The position numbers were made by a program, and so were the translations under genes. The notes under the pieces are model-generated. The model was given only the letters and a program-made list of their open reading frames with translations, was not told where the DNA came from and did not search any database. From assembly GCA_033026295.1 (NCBI GenBank), contig CM065182.1:1550001-1614000 (forward strand): DNA of 64,000 bases. Reading direction: 5' to 3'. Source of the DNA: Channa striata. Lineage: Eukaryota > Chordata > Actinopteri > Anabantiformes > Channidae. Positions 13,401 to 26,400 of the stretch are shown in pieces (within the stretch, counting starts at the first letter, position 1; every line of letters starts with the position of its first letter).

Positions 13401-16400
13401 AATTTCCGCTCTCGTTAATTTGGCCTATAGATGGGGAGCAGCGGTGCCATACTGTTCACGGTATGGATTTTTCCATTTCTTCCCTGCTACAGAGAGAGAG
13501 AAATGGAGACATTGGCAGAGGTATTTAAAACGTTTTATCCCTTAAAAACAGTTAACGCTCTGTGTTCTCTTCTGTTTCCAGACCGAAACATCATCACACA
13601 CCCAGTTTCTGACGAGCCCCCAAACAAACACACATGTAGGTGGTTTGTCCTGCGTCTCTCATGTGACCCGTAGGAGCATCTCCTGCCCATATGGCAGCTC
13701 GCAGGCAACGGGTTACACAGCAGCTGGACCACATAGGTTCTGGTCATGGACGCAATCATAACCACAGCTACGACTGTGGGACGACGTAAAAAAAAACTCA
13801 TTTCAAGGAGAGACCTGACCAGTACACACTGGCCAATCAGCTGATCTGTGAGGGCGAACCATCCAAAAAACCAACTGGGCCTGTGGCTTTAACGTTTGCC
13901 TGCGCACAGTATGACAGTAATCTACAGGTGGCACAAATGTGGCAGACGCCGACTGTTTTCTTCATACTTGTCACGGTTCCTGTCATTTTTCATCCAGCCC
14001 GGAGGCCACGTGAGCCTCTGCACCTCCAGTGAGTCTTGCTGTTATTCGGACCGCGGTTCTGACTCTCATTTCACCCTTCGTCTGTGTGTCTTATATTAAT
14101 TACACTGCTGCTGCTGACGCCTTTTAACACATGAAGTTTAGTTACTTTGGCAATGTCGCACCGACTCACCTGACCCGCCTCTCTGGACCCGCTACATCCT
14201 TGCTGCCGGGGGACTCGCGTGCTCTAAATACCGGCTGCTTTTTGAATTCTATCCTTTTTCTGCTTTGTTGCTTTTTGCTTTCAATGCTAATGTCGACGCT
14301 TCCATGAGCTCTAGTATCAGGACGTGTTGCTTTCCCTTCGCGACTTTTAACAAATCTCTGTCGGCAAGAACTCGGTTGGATTTAGGCAAAAAGAAAAGAC
14401 AAATAGCCGGGTGAAACAATTGTGTTTCTAAACTTCGCGTGTCCCTAATCATGGCTACAACATCCACTGTATGGATCGCTCACAAACTGCAGAGTCACGG
14501 GTTCGACACCCAGTTCTATGGACACGTGCATACGCCTCGCATTCCATTTTAATAAATATTATCCATAAGCAGACGCAGTCTTCAGGGTGTGCCTCTGAAA
14601 AAAGCCCCAGACCCAACAAGCCAGGAAACATTTTCAGTCTAGAAGCAACGATTCAAATGAAACTTTTATTTTAGCCCATCTGACACTTGGCTCAGCCTGC
14701 AGGGCTGAACACGTCACTTCCCTACATGCATGAATCATACATCATATACAACAAACTCAAATTCTTTGGTCTGGGAAAACCATTCGCTCTCTGCCGAAGA
14801 AATCCGATGGCTCTGGGTCAGTACTTCCCTCCTCCTGCAGCCACTGACCGTAGCTCAGAGTCAGGGCAGGAAGCCTTTCTATTCTTTCGTCTTCTCCTTC
14901 CTGTTCTGTCAGATCACAGACTGAATCACCTCGACCCCCAGAGACACAATTACCTGTCTTTCCTCTTCCGCCTCACCCGCTGCTCCTCCTCCTCCTCCTC
15001 CTCCACCTCTTCATCACTTCAACCACTTTACAGACAAGTCAATTTGCTCTGGCTGTCCTGACTCATCACACACAAACATAAGCTACCGATCTTCTCGTTC
15101 TAAAAATAGAACACTGTACCCACCACCAGCCCACACATCCACTAGTTACAAACCCAACTAGCTATTGATCCAACAGTGAGGTGAATCATTTCTCATACAA
15201 CGTGCTTTACTAAAAACCGCACACCTTTTGCAGCAGAACAGATGATAATTAAATAACGTTACCTAATTCTTGCCCTTGTAAGGAAACTATTTGTTTTTGG
15301 CATCATATTATATTGAACACGTGATTATTTCAGCAGTCGAAACAAGCAAAAAGCACTGACACCATTCTACAAAGAAGCCACTGGCAGTGACTCTCTAACT
15401 GAACTCAGTCTCGTTGTTTGCTGTTGCATTTTTCTTCACCCTCAGAGAAATACTGAGTTATGGAAAAGCCAGTTGGGAGTTTTGACTGTGGGTCTATTCC
15501 AAATCTCTGCATTTCCCCCCGGGCGCAAGCTCTGCTGCTCTTTGCTGATGAAGTTGAGAGTCTCCGGCATTGAGACCCCCCTGGAAGAAGAGTCCAGCTG
15601 GGCTGCCACACAGCGTCTCATCTCCCAACAGGAGTCATTATCCACAGTTCTGCTGTGATCAGAGATACCGAGCAGAGGCCTGGACAAAGGCCATGACAGA
15701 TGGCCGCCTCTCTGCAGTGATTAACGCTCTGCTTAATTCATGGATACACACATACAGATGCAAAAAAAAAAAAAAAACCCTTGGCAATTTTCAGACTGGC
15801 ATGTTGTGTGAACAGTTTCGGTTCTTGCAGGATGTTTAGTCGGTGGAAAAAACAGTGAGTCAGTGTTTATCTCCACTTTCAGCAATGCCAACAACCAGCT
15901 CGTGCCATTTTTATTTTTCAGCTTTGTTTAGTGGCATGAAATGTATCTTTCTAATTGTCGACCACACAGACACATTTCAAGTACTAAACAAATAACGGAC
16001 ATAAAAAAAGAGAAAAACATCCTGTAATTTTAGAGCCGATGAGTACAGGAGTAACAAGAACAGAACTGGGGCAGACGTGTACAACGTGACATCTGTTAAT
16101 CTCCTTGAGGCAACTGAGCCAACGGCAAACAAGATGAAAAAAAATCAAATTTAAAAACAGATACACTGGTCATTTCCCCGCCTCCGCTGGGTCCAGCCCA
16201 AACCTATCGCAGCAAAGTGCCGTTCTAACGCAGACAGAGCGATTTCAAGCCTTCGCAGGCCGCCTGTTCTCTCCACGATGGGAATCTGCAGAGTTTAGCA
16301 AATGTAATTTAAGATCAATTAAAACCAGTGTAGAACATTAGGTCTTTTTAGACAAGTAGTTCCAATTATGGTTGATTAATTATTATAAATGTAAGCCACC

Positions 16401-19400
16401 ATTAGTCCTTAATTATGCTTCAGTGGGTGGCCTTCTACCGCTCAGTATATAAAAAAAAAAAAAAGAGGACACGTTTAGATGTAGGTAAATATAACGAATA
16501 TTGGACTGTGTGTGGGGGACATATTTAAAGTACGGAGAAAGTCTCCGTTAGGAGGACAGCGCAGAGAGTTGGACAACAGAACAGACTTCCAAGTGGGAGA
16601 CAGCAGCTTGTTAGAACTAGTTCAAACTAACTGAAATGTTTGTGCTTCACCATCTTTCATCTTGGTCTGAACCTAACGTGGCTGATTCTTTGTCTATAGA
16701 GGTTGTAGCTCTGCTGCACTGTGACAACAACAGGCAGGCGACACCAGCTCGATGTAGCACGTCACTTAAAAAACCATCATGACGAGCTGAGCGGGAATCA
16801 ACTCCGCCCAGTGGTCGATCCCGACTGAATCAAAGCAGAACGTCCTCTCATTAGAAATCACTGGAAACAATTTACAGGCCGCGCCGTTCATCAAACATTT
16901 CGTCAGGTTTAAGCGAGATTTGACATTGTTCTGGCTGTTTTTGCACTAAAATAGCGAGCGTCCTGTCTGTCCTTACATAAACACCATTTTCCAGTTGCCA
17001 TCATTCACTGAGTGTTCCCATCTCACCCCGCTCCCCAACCCTTCCCCTGGTTTCCTCTCTGCAAGCACAACTCGAGGACCTGGTCTCTCCATGCTGTTGC
17101 TCGGTTTGGCTGAGTTCAGCGTAGGAGGCCAGTGCCACCAAGGGGACAGGGGACAGATGTGGCTTATATAATAATCAGCAAATCGGTTCTCTCTGCGGCC
17201 CTAATCCTGCTATCATCCCTCCATACATCACACACGGCTGCCTCGTCCTGCTGTGCCAAGCTTTACTGTGCCGTGCCGAGCCGTGGCGAGCCAGCACGCC
17301 CGAGGCGCCCTGCTCCATCCTACCACTGGGAAGGAAGAGCGGCTCGGTGGGCACGGCCGGGAAAGCTTTTACATCTCCACTGGAAGGCAATTATCAGCAT
17401 TAGTCAGCGAGGGGACAATCAGGCCGCAGGACGATTGCTCGGGGTTCAACAGACAACAGTCCAATATGAGAGCATAATGGGAAACAAAGTGGGCAGAGGC
17501 AATGCTTTGTTAGAGAGACCCCTATTCAGCGGCTGCTTCATAATGGAATAACATGCTGTAAATGTACCAACTAGTCTCAGCCTGCTGCCTCGCATTAATG
17601 CTGGAAACAGAGACAATGACAAGCACCAGTTCACTTCAGCTGCAAAGAGACTCACAACAGAAGCAAAAGTGACTCATCGGAGTCAAGATTAAGACGCACC
17701 GAGAAGCCACATCCTGGAACGATCCGTTAATATTACCTGACACAGTATCAAACCACGCAGACTTTTTCTGGTTTCGCTCCATCTTTGTCTGTGAAATCTC
17801 TGCTGCTCTGCCGGTGCAGGAAAGGAAAGAGGAATTTGGTTTGTGGTGCTCAAAATGGAAATGTTGTTTTACCAAAATCGTAAGGAAGGAGATATTTTTT
17901 TGGTTCAAGCATTTATAACTTGGTAACTGATTCTTTTTGAGATGAGAAATGAACAAAATGTCACCTTAATTTTGGGATTGGGCACTGATGGATGAATCTG
18001 CCAACATGCCGACACTGGAACCTTTAAAACCATTTAATAGCATTAAACCTCTTATACCGGGGCCTGTTATCGAGGTTTTCTTGTAAATTCCCAATAACGT
18101 TCTGAGCAGCACAAATTAAATGCCACTGCCCTCCAACATACTGGGTTTGCACAGACGTTGCTCAGCCTTCGGTCCTTGTACAACTCTTAGTTTTTGTGCT
18201 GCTGCTCTGACAGATGCGGCAGGACACGTCTCTGCAGGGAAGTCTGTCCTACTAGAAAGAAAACTGATCGTTTTTGAAACTCCATGCCATCACACACAAG
18301 AGTTGATCTGTCCAGCAAGAGAGGACACAGCATTACACACGACAAAGAGGTTATTGCCTTTTCAATAACACTCCAATACGGAGCCTCAACTGAATCCATG
18401 AATAAAAGTATGTATCCAAGCTAAAAAAAAATCCCAGAGGGAAAAACTGGAAAATGAAAGAGCTTCTTACACTCTGTCACAAATGTTGTTTTATTGACGT
18501 CTTTTATGACTGTTTTATAAGTTTAAGTTGCTGCTCACACAGCAGGAAACTTGGTAGCGTTAGTTGTCTTGAGCCTCTCAACTTGTAGCATATTTGAATT
18601 TAATAACTTTTACAATGTTGTTTTTGTGCAATGCGACACGTTCACCATGACCTTCACATTAGCAGCATTTGTCATATTTCCTAGAAGGCTGAAATCCACA
18701 ATTTCCATTTAAATATATAGCACATTTAAAAACAACCAAGTTGACCAAAGTGGTTTGACGTTATACAGTTAAGAAAAGGCAGCAAAAACCACGTAAGAAA
18801 CAACCAATAATTAAAATAATTGAAATTAAAACGAAGGGGTCACATAGATGCATTCACAGATACTGTAAATTACAGCTGAGTGGACACTAAGCTGAACCAA
18901 AGTTGACAAAACCTCAACAGAGCTTCACTAACCTTCTTATCAAACACAGTCACACACCAAGCAGCTGGTAATTTTGTCCAACCACTGCAACTTTTCACAC
19001 ACTCCTTTCCGACATTCTGTCCCTGGTGGAGAAAGACACCAACAACAAGAAGAGGGGAAATTTCTGATTTCCGGATGCCATCAATTTCTTGGAGAGGTGC
19101 AATTTCGGAATTTCTGTTACGACACTCCCTCATGCCCGCTTGCTCTGCTCTGCACATAATACACACAGTGACATCTGTGGCCAGTGCCGAAAGATTAAAC
19201 AGGCAATAAAGTTAAAGTTAATGTGGTACAGATAAAAGCAGAGAGGCGCGTTTTCCTGTTTGCAGGGAAAACAGTGTTTTCCTGAGAACTCACCGTTTTT
19301 CCAGCAAGTTGCCCTTGATTTTTAATAACTTGTTCAAAAGACTATTTTACAATTTTTATCTGCTCCTACAACGTTAGGGTGTAGATGAAGTCCTGACGTC

Positions 19401-20430
19401 CGCTTTCAAAGATGCAGCTCATTTGCTCTGGTCCGAATCAGTGGACCAGTAAGTTTGTTTTACTCTTGGTTTGGTTTCATTTTCACATGGAACCAGGGGT
19501 GGGAACAAAGTAAACAGAGGAAGAAGATCCAGTTCTGCACCAGCAAATATTGCTGGGGTGAAAAACTGCAACACAATGTGGAGCATCTGAACAATGCAAG
19601 CTGCTCCATATTATCCAATTAAGGACAACTGATGATTCAGGAGATGTTGGAATATTTTCTAAGACGCCAAAGGTCACAGGACTTTAGGTGTTTGAGTGAA
19701 GCCAACTCGAGCTGTAAGAATCCATTCATGCATCCAGCAAACCACAAATTCCAGTGACATGTTCAATTACACTAGACTGGTACCACGTTGCATCAGCTGC
19801 GGCTGCTGCAGCCACTTCCTGAGCTTGGAGAAATCCCAGAGTTTTGAGCTTATTTCATTTACCTTGTCTTCAGCCACACAGCTTGTCTGTTCTGGTACCG
19901 TTTTACACCCCTCATCAACGCCTATGAAAATATTTTACAAGACGGAGGGAAAAAAGCTCATTTCTCTATGATCCGAGATGAAGACCGGGGAAGGATGATG
20001 TGTGTGTGTTTATTGTGATCAAAGCCTCACACGTGCCAACAGTGACATCACCTGCTGCTCCTGCAGGCACCTCGCTAAGGAAGGCCACGGTCTGGCGGCG
20101 CAAAAAAAAAAATGCAGCAATTTCTTCCAGAGACGGCACGTCAATCTTCAAACGGCAGCTCTGAAGTGCTGCAAACTGATTGCTGAAAACGGGACCAACT
20201 GCCTCAGTTCAAACCTCCCGTCCTTCCTTTTCCTCTGAAGCTCTGAGCTGTAGGACACGTCTATGGCACCAAGATCTGTCAGAATGAAATGAAGCAGTCT
20301 CACTTCACAGGGAAGCGAGGACGGCGGCGGCCTAATGGTGAGAGGAAAAAAGGTTTCTTGAGAGTTTGATTCACAACTGTAGGAATGTGGCTGAGAAAGT
20401 CACAGCCGCTGACTCCTCCAGCAGCATGTG

Positions 20431-20461
<31 letters not shown>

Positions 20462-23400
20462 CAGCTATTCTTGTAAGCAATTTACTAGATGTAAAATGTT
20501 CATAGGAACAACGTTAAACACTCAGACTGTGGGTGCATCAGCTCATCTCCAGAATCATTTAGCCTGGCTGCAGTAGCAGAGTGAGACGTTGCACTTCCTG
20601 TCCTGCTCGTGATGATCGTCCTCTCCTGGTGCTACAGTATCTCTAAACCCGAAGTGCCTCCATGCCTCATTGTTCCTATTCAGGAACAGCTGAATTAGCA
20701 AATCTAAATGAGATCGCCGAGAACTGAAAAACCGCCCTGAAAAATCAGCTTTTCCTTCATTTTGTTTCTGTTTCAGGAGGGACTCAAAATAAGTGGGGCT
20801 GGTTGTCTCTAGGCTGTCATGTCAGAGGACATTTGCATTACGCCTTTCCAAGTGTGGAATATTCCACAGGTATGACACAACTATTTCTGTCACTTGTGAA
20901 CAGTGAGTGCGACACCATTAAGTTTTCCAGGAGAAAGTTTTGCCTCTATATTCAAAATAACACGGCTTCTTCTCCGCTCGTCGAGACCAAAAGTTCCACC
21001 CGCCACCTCGGAGTGTGAGTATAAACACTGGATTTCAGACATGAACTCCAGGCCGCGCAGTCGCCTTTACTAGCTTCAGTAGATAAAAGTAAAATAAGAA
21101 GTACGCCCCAGACGTCACAGTGTCATTTGAAATCAGGGCAAAACTCTACAACATACATTCTTCCTTGAACTTGACTGATGACTTTTGTATCAGCCCTCAC
21201 ATACACCTCGTTTTTTGATGCCTTAGTGAAGAAAATGTGCAGCTTCAACAATCAGATATTTCCACCTTTTGTTTTTGGACCTGAAGAAAACAAGTTTGCA
21301 GACATATCCAGATTCATCAGGGGCACCAGCTTGGAGAATAAACATGATGAATATCACCATCTTTCATCAGACTGAAGAAGCTGCTTAGATAAGAACTGAT
21401 AGGAAACACAAAGTTTTGCATATGTCTGAATAATGCAGAACACGACTGAAGCTTTGTTTCTTCAATTAAAATAAATATAAATAACTAAACCGATGAGTGA
21501 CAGCCACAAGTTAAAACAGGAAATTATAAAATTGTAAACACATTCAAATAGTCACTGATGTGAGATTAAGTTGTTGCACTGGGTTAAAAATAATTTGAGA
21601 CAACTAAGCCTCATCATTCTACTGTTCCACTGTTCTGAGACGTTTCCGTCACGATTTCCAAAGGAATCAAAAGGAAACCACATTAACAAACACAATGCAA
21701 AGATCCGTTTAAGCCTGTGTCCACGCGTTTCTAATTTACAGTGACGTTCAGCGGTCGCTGTTCAAAGAGGAGACGAGCGCGTCAGTGAAGAGCAGGCCGA
21801 CACACCACAGTTCTCATTAGCACTGCTCCGCTGTGACGAGACACGGCCGAGTTAGAAGAACAAACAGCAGCAGCGACGTGCCTCGAGTTAAAGCGTTCGT
21901 CTGTCGTGGACAAACCGCTCCCCCTTTTTCCCATGATGCTCGGCTTGTTTAACTGCCAGCATCTTATCACCTGATCTTTATTTCTTTACTTCATCCAGAG
22001 TTTTGGTGTTCACACACGCGGAGCCTTTCATCTCACATGAGCCGAGCAGACGCCGCTTTAAATGCTGCCGGCTTCATGAGCAGTAGTTACGGAGACGCAC
22101 GTCGACAGCTGGGAGAGGAACAACACAACAGTCAGACAAACCTTCAGAAACTGCTCATAGGTTCGGTGCTGCGGTCAAAACAAACCACAGCAGAGATAAC
22201 CTGAGGTGAAGAAGAGCTCTGCCCCTTTGGACGGCACGCCAACACTTATTAGAACATATTCTTAATCATAATACTTAGGTTCGGGTCAGGAATTCAGCTG
22301 ATGAAAGGCTGCAACGATAACAGCGGTGTGAGTCCGGCTCGGTCAAGGCCAAGCCGCAGCTGATAAGAAGAGCAAGGGTCAGAGCCAGTGTTCACACAGA
22401 AAAACAGCCAAAGATCGACGACGTGAGAAGTTTCTAATGTGCAAAATAGAAGGAAATAAGGGTGTGGAACACACATGAAGACGTGTTGCAGGAATGGCTG
22501 ATCATTTATTTCCGGATAAGTGTGAAACACAGACTTTTCTGCCAGTTTGTCCTTATGGATAAACGTGCAACAAAAAAGAAATAAAAACGTCGGAAGTAAA
22601 CAAAAGCAGCTCAAACGTGTCCGTTTATCATCTTTCTTCGTATCATGTTGCGGTTTTGCTGCAGCGTGTATCGACGGATGGAAAAGGCCGAAAGGGCAGT
22701 TTCACTGGAGAGGCTGATCATCTCGGCACACAAACGCACCATGTGCCGACCTCTAATTATACTACGAACGGAACGTGTCATTTTATTTTGTCGTTTGGAC
22801 ACAAATTAGTTGACACGCCTGTAGCTAATAAAAACTCCAGTAATGAACCAACAGCTGCCCTGTGACCTTCATAAACGCCGTCCTCATTGTTCCCTTTTGC
22901 TGCAGCTGCACAAGTAAAAGCAACACAGTAAAAATGATTTTATTTCTACTTAATCATCACAATTTCTGGTTTTGCAATGAAATAAATTGGCTGAGAGTGA
23001 CCTTACAGGTTATAGAATCAGACGGGTCACTTTGTGAGCACACACACACCAGCACTAGACTCAGGCCAAAGCCCATAAAAATAGCACAGGTTCCTGCCTT
23101 CCGGTGCTGCTGCAAATATCACATCTTGCAGCAGCTTCATCGACTTAAATACAACAAGAGCGTCACGTTTATCAGTCTCTTTTTCTCTGCCGGTGCCTGT
23201 AGTGACACAGACAACGGATGACAAGACTCAGCCGAGAACATGAAGGATTTGACTGGCTGAGGATTTTAATGAATCCAGTATCTTTTTTTCCCCAATTCAA
23301 AAGTGCAACAGAAATGGACCTGGTTCTAGTGGAGAGAGAACTAGTACCATCAACCAAACAAGCTGTCGCTTATCAGCCAGACATCCGGTCCTGAGTGATT

Positions 23401-26400
23401 ATTAATCCACACTCATCGTTTCTACGTGATGCATTTGAATGAATTTAAATCATCTTGCACCATCAGCAGGCTCATATCTCCTGCATTAACTCATTGGTTC
23501 CCAACAGGGGAACTGGCCTCTTCCAGTTCAGGGTTATGTGGAAGACAAGCAAAGCAGGGGATGGAGAACCACTGCGTTAACTTGTTAAACCCTCTTTACA
23601 GACTCGAACTAGTGTTGGACACGTACCCACTGCTTGCACTAGTCTCATCCTGTACTAGAGACAAACTTGTCGAACTTCCCTTTCGGTTTCTAAATATTTC
23701 CTGCACACACGACTTACAAATGTCGCCATACCGTTTGCTCAATCAGCTGACGTGCACCGCTACCTGACGTGTTGAATTCAGACGTGTTCACCAGCAGGTT
23801 CAGTCTGCAGCCGGGAAATCACCGCATGACCCCAGGCTAACATTGCTGTGTGTTTGCTGGAGCAGATTTCCACTGAAAACATACTCAAACACGCTCAACG
23901 CGAAACGCGCATTTAATCCTCTGCGAGGCTCTGCACGCCGAGGCCGGGCTGCCCTTAAATTAGCAACCAGAGATTAGTTTAATCATCTGAACATTAAAAT
24001 AGGCAGCTTCATAACCCACGTGGCTGTAATTAAAAGCCTGTATTCCACAGGCCGCCTGCTGCACCTGTCTCTCATTTGGCTCCTCGCACTGATCTGGGTC
24101 AGCGGATCCCTGACAGGCATACAGAGCAGCTCCTGCACGCGCTCAGTCTGCGCCATCGCCAGCAGCAACTCAACGTCTGCTTTGTGCGAGGAACCTGGGG
24201 AGGAAACGCTCTCCAACAAAGTCAGCCTGTGAACAAACACCTCTTTTACCTCGCTCTGCCTTTCTCTCCCGAGGTGTTTCATCCCCTCCCTTTCTCTCCC
24301 AGCTCTCAGTGATAAAGTGCAACGACTTAAGTCTGCGGCGAGTAACTCCACTTGTCTTTGCAAATGACTTTCACCCCTCAGTCTCCCTCGTTTCCAGAGG
24401 CTTAACACATTAAAGATAAAATCTCATTTCCCAGCGTAGTAGCACAGCTCATGGAGACTGCATCAGGCCCTGACGTAAGCAGCTCTGCTCCTGGCCACGG
24501 AATTTAGGAGTGAGCGGTTTTACTGTGCCGCTCCTGTGACATTTCACGTTAGCGGTGGGAAAGCATGAAAGCTGTTACGACTACGGGAATCCGAAGAGTT
24601 CTCACTAACAGGTTGTTGTAGTTTCTTGCCCAGTTGAATTTCTTTATCAACTTCTCCCTGGTCCCAAATAGTCGTTAACCTTTTAACAGCCAGAGGAACC
24701 GGGTTTTCCATTCAGTGAGATCGACCGCTACAAAAAATACAAGACAACAGCACAATAAACTCTAATGAACTCTGACAACTGTTATCATAAACCACGTTAA
24801 ACTATTTTAATCCCACTCCGACAGCCTCTTTAATTACCCGTTAACCTCACAGGATTCGCAGAGCTGGCATGGCTCCTGTAATGTACGGCAGCCTCAAACT
24901 ACTCCCACATCCAAATCTCGCCTTGAGGGAGAGCAGAGCTGTTCCGTAGATCTACATGTGCGGTGCAATTCATATAAGCGGTTTTTCGCCAAGGCAGCCT
25001 GACTCCGTTTAATTTCAGGTTTGTTTCTGTGCACTCTGGATTCGTGCTTCCTGTAGGTGCAGCCTCCAGCATCCCGAGCATTGTGAAATCACTGCCTGCT
25101 GCTGGTATGAAACATCATTCCCTCTCTCCCACGGGATGTCAATAGAGCAGCACCACAGGCTAAACTCTTATTCCATCTTTAAAGTTTATCAGAATGGCAA
25201 CAGGGAGGAAACAGGCAGGGAGCTGCAGGTCAAACCGTTCAACACTGCTGCAGCGCTGCATAAAAGCAGGAACCAGGTCTTACAGAAATATGTACTGGGG
25301 CGTCCAAATCGGGAACATCTAGACTTGACACCATATGTCAAGACTGGCTCGGTGATTCACAATAATCCCTTCCCAGTCAGTAACTCCTTATATTCACCAA
25401 AAAAAAAAACGTATTATTCCTCGCAATCTGCTGCTATGGAAATATTGCGTTTCCTTCAACACCAGAGACTACAAAGCAATTATTCTATTAAATTATTGAA
25501 TCCAATCAAGCCTCAGCATGTTAATTGGATTCAACATGTGTTCTTCAAAAGGTTTTAAATCGGTACGACATCAATGAATAAAGTGTTTTTCCAATTACAA
25601 GAACAAACGTCAGACTTTGTTCTTTAAGGCCAGTGGGCAGTTCAAGTCAATCTAATCAACATCTGTAGTTACACCCCTTTTCAGGAAGTCTGCCTTTGAC
25701 CCCTCGTTGTTGAGGACTAAACGGGCGTCTCTCTTATTCAATTTCTGGTAAATCAGTCGTCAACCAAATCTACCTACTTTTGTTCTTTTTTATCCTCGAA
25801 CAACCGGGCTGCTTCAGGAGAATCCCCCTCCTCCAAGACCAGTTCTCTGTCCTAATCTTACTCCATCCGCCCACAGCCTTTGATCAACAGACCATCCTGC
25901 CTGCTCTCTCTGAACTGGACATTCCTTACCGTTAATCTTTTTCATCCACTGTAGCCGAGATGTTTTATTTGCCCAACTTACTTGTCCAAAATCAAAACTG
26001 TTTGCTTGGCTTCAGCAAAAAAAAAGTCAGAAATCTGGGGTTCAACCACAGAACCACCTAAGCTCCAGTAACAGCTCTTCCATATCTTGAGAACGCAGAT
26101 TTGCTTTCTACAAACTTGCCAAATTTGTTACCAATATCTTTTGCAGGCACTAGTCATATTTCCTCTTGACTACTGCAATTCCCTACTGACAGGACTAAGA
26201 CCAAACCTTTTTATATAATCCATGCGGTCTCGCACTGACCTTATCGGACGTTGACGTTGGCGGGAATCGAATAACCCTGGGGTCGGTGGACGACCACTTT
26301 ACCTCCTGAACTCAACAGCACCTTCATACCTGAAAACCCTCGTCCAGCTGACAGTCCCTCCACCACAAAACAAAAGATAGAAGCTAAGCTCCTCAGCTCA

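Larger units (their letters stand above)
9960..25640 (-). other. galnt10: galnt10 intron 1, middle part
   Basis: About 15.7 kb without a recognisable exon. Simple repeats are (CA)n near 10007-10024 and 20435-20461, (CTC)n at about 14984-15004 and poly-A runs near 15762 and 16450. A possible tRNA-derived SINE head lies near 14470. Several stretches are rich in homeodomain-type TAAT/ATTA cores (about 12600-12850, 16280-16440 and 23930-24070) and read like conserved non-coding elements, which cannot be tested without another genome. Confidence 0.7.

Noticed and set aside
23590..23760. Possible further L2 3'-end fragment (CTTGCACTAGTCTCATCCTG...)
   Set aside because: A few phrases look LINE-like, but there is no tail or coding segment to confirm it.
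25497..25535. 11-bp inverted repeat (TTGAATCCAAT ... ATTGGATTCAA) in intron 1
   Set aside because: Short arms of this size are expected by chance in AT-rich sequence of this length.
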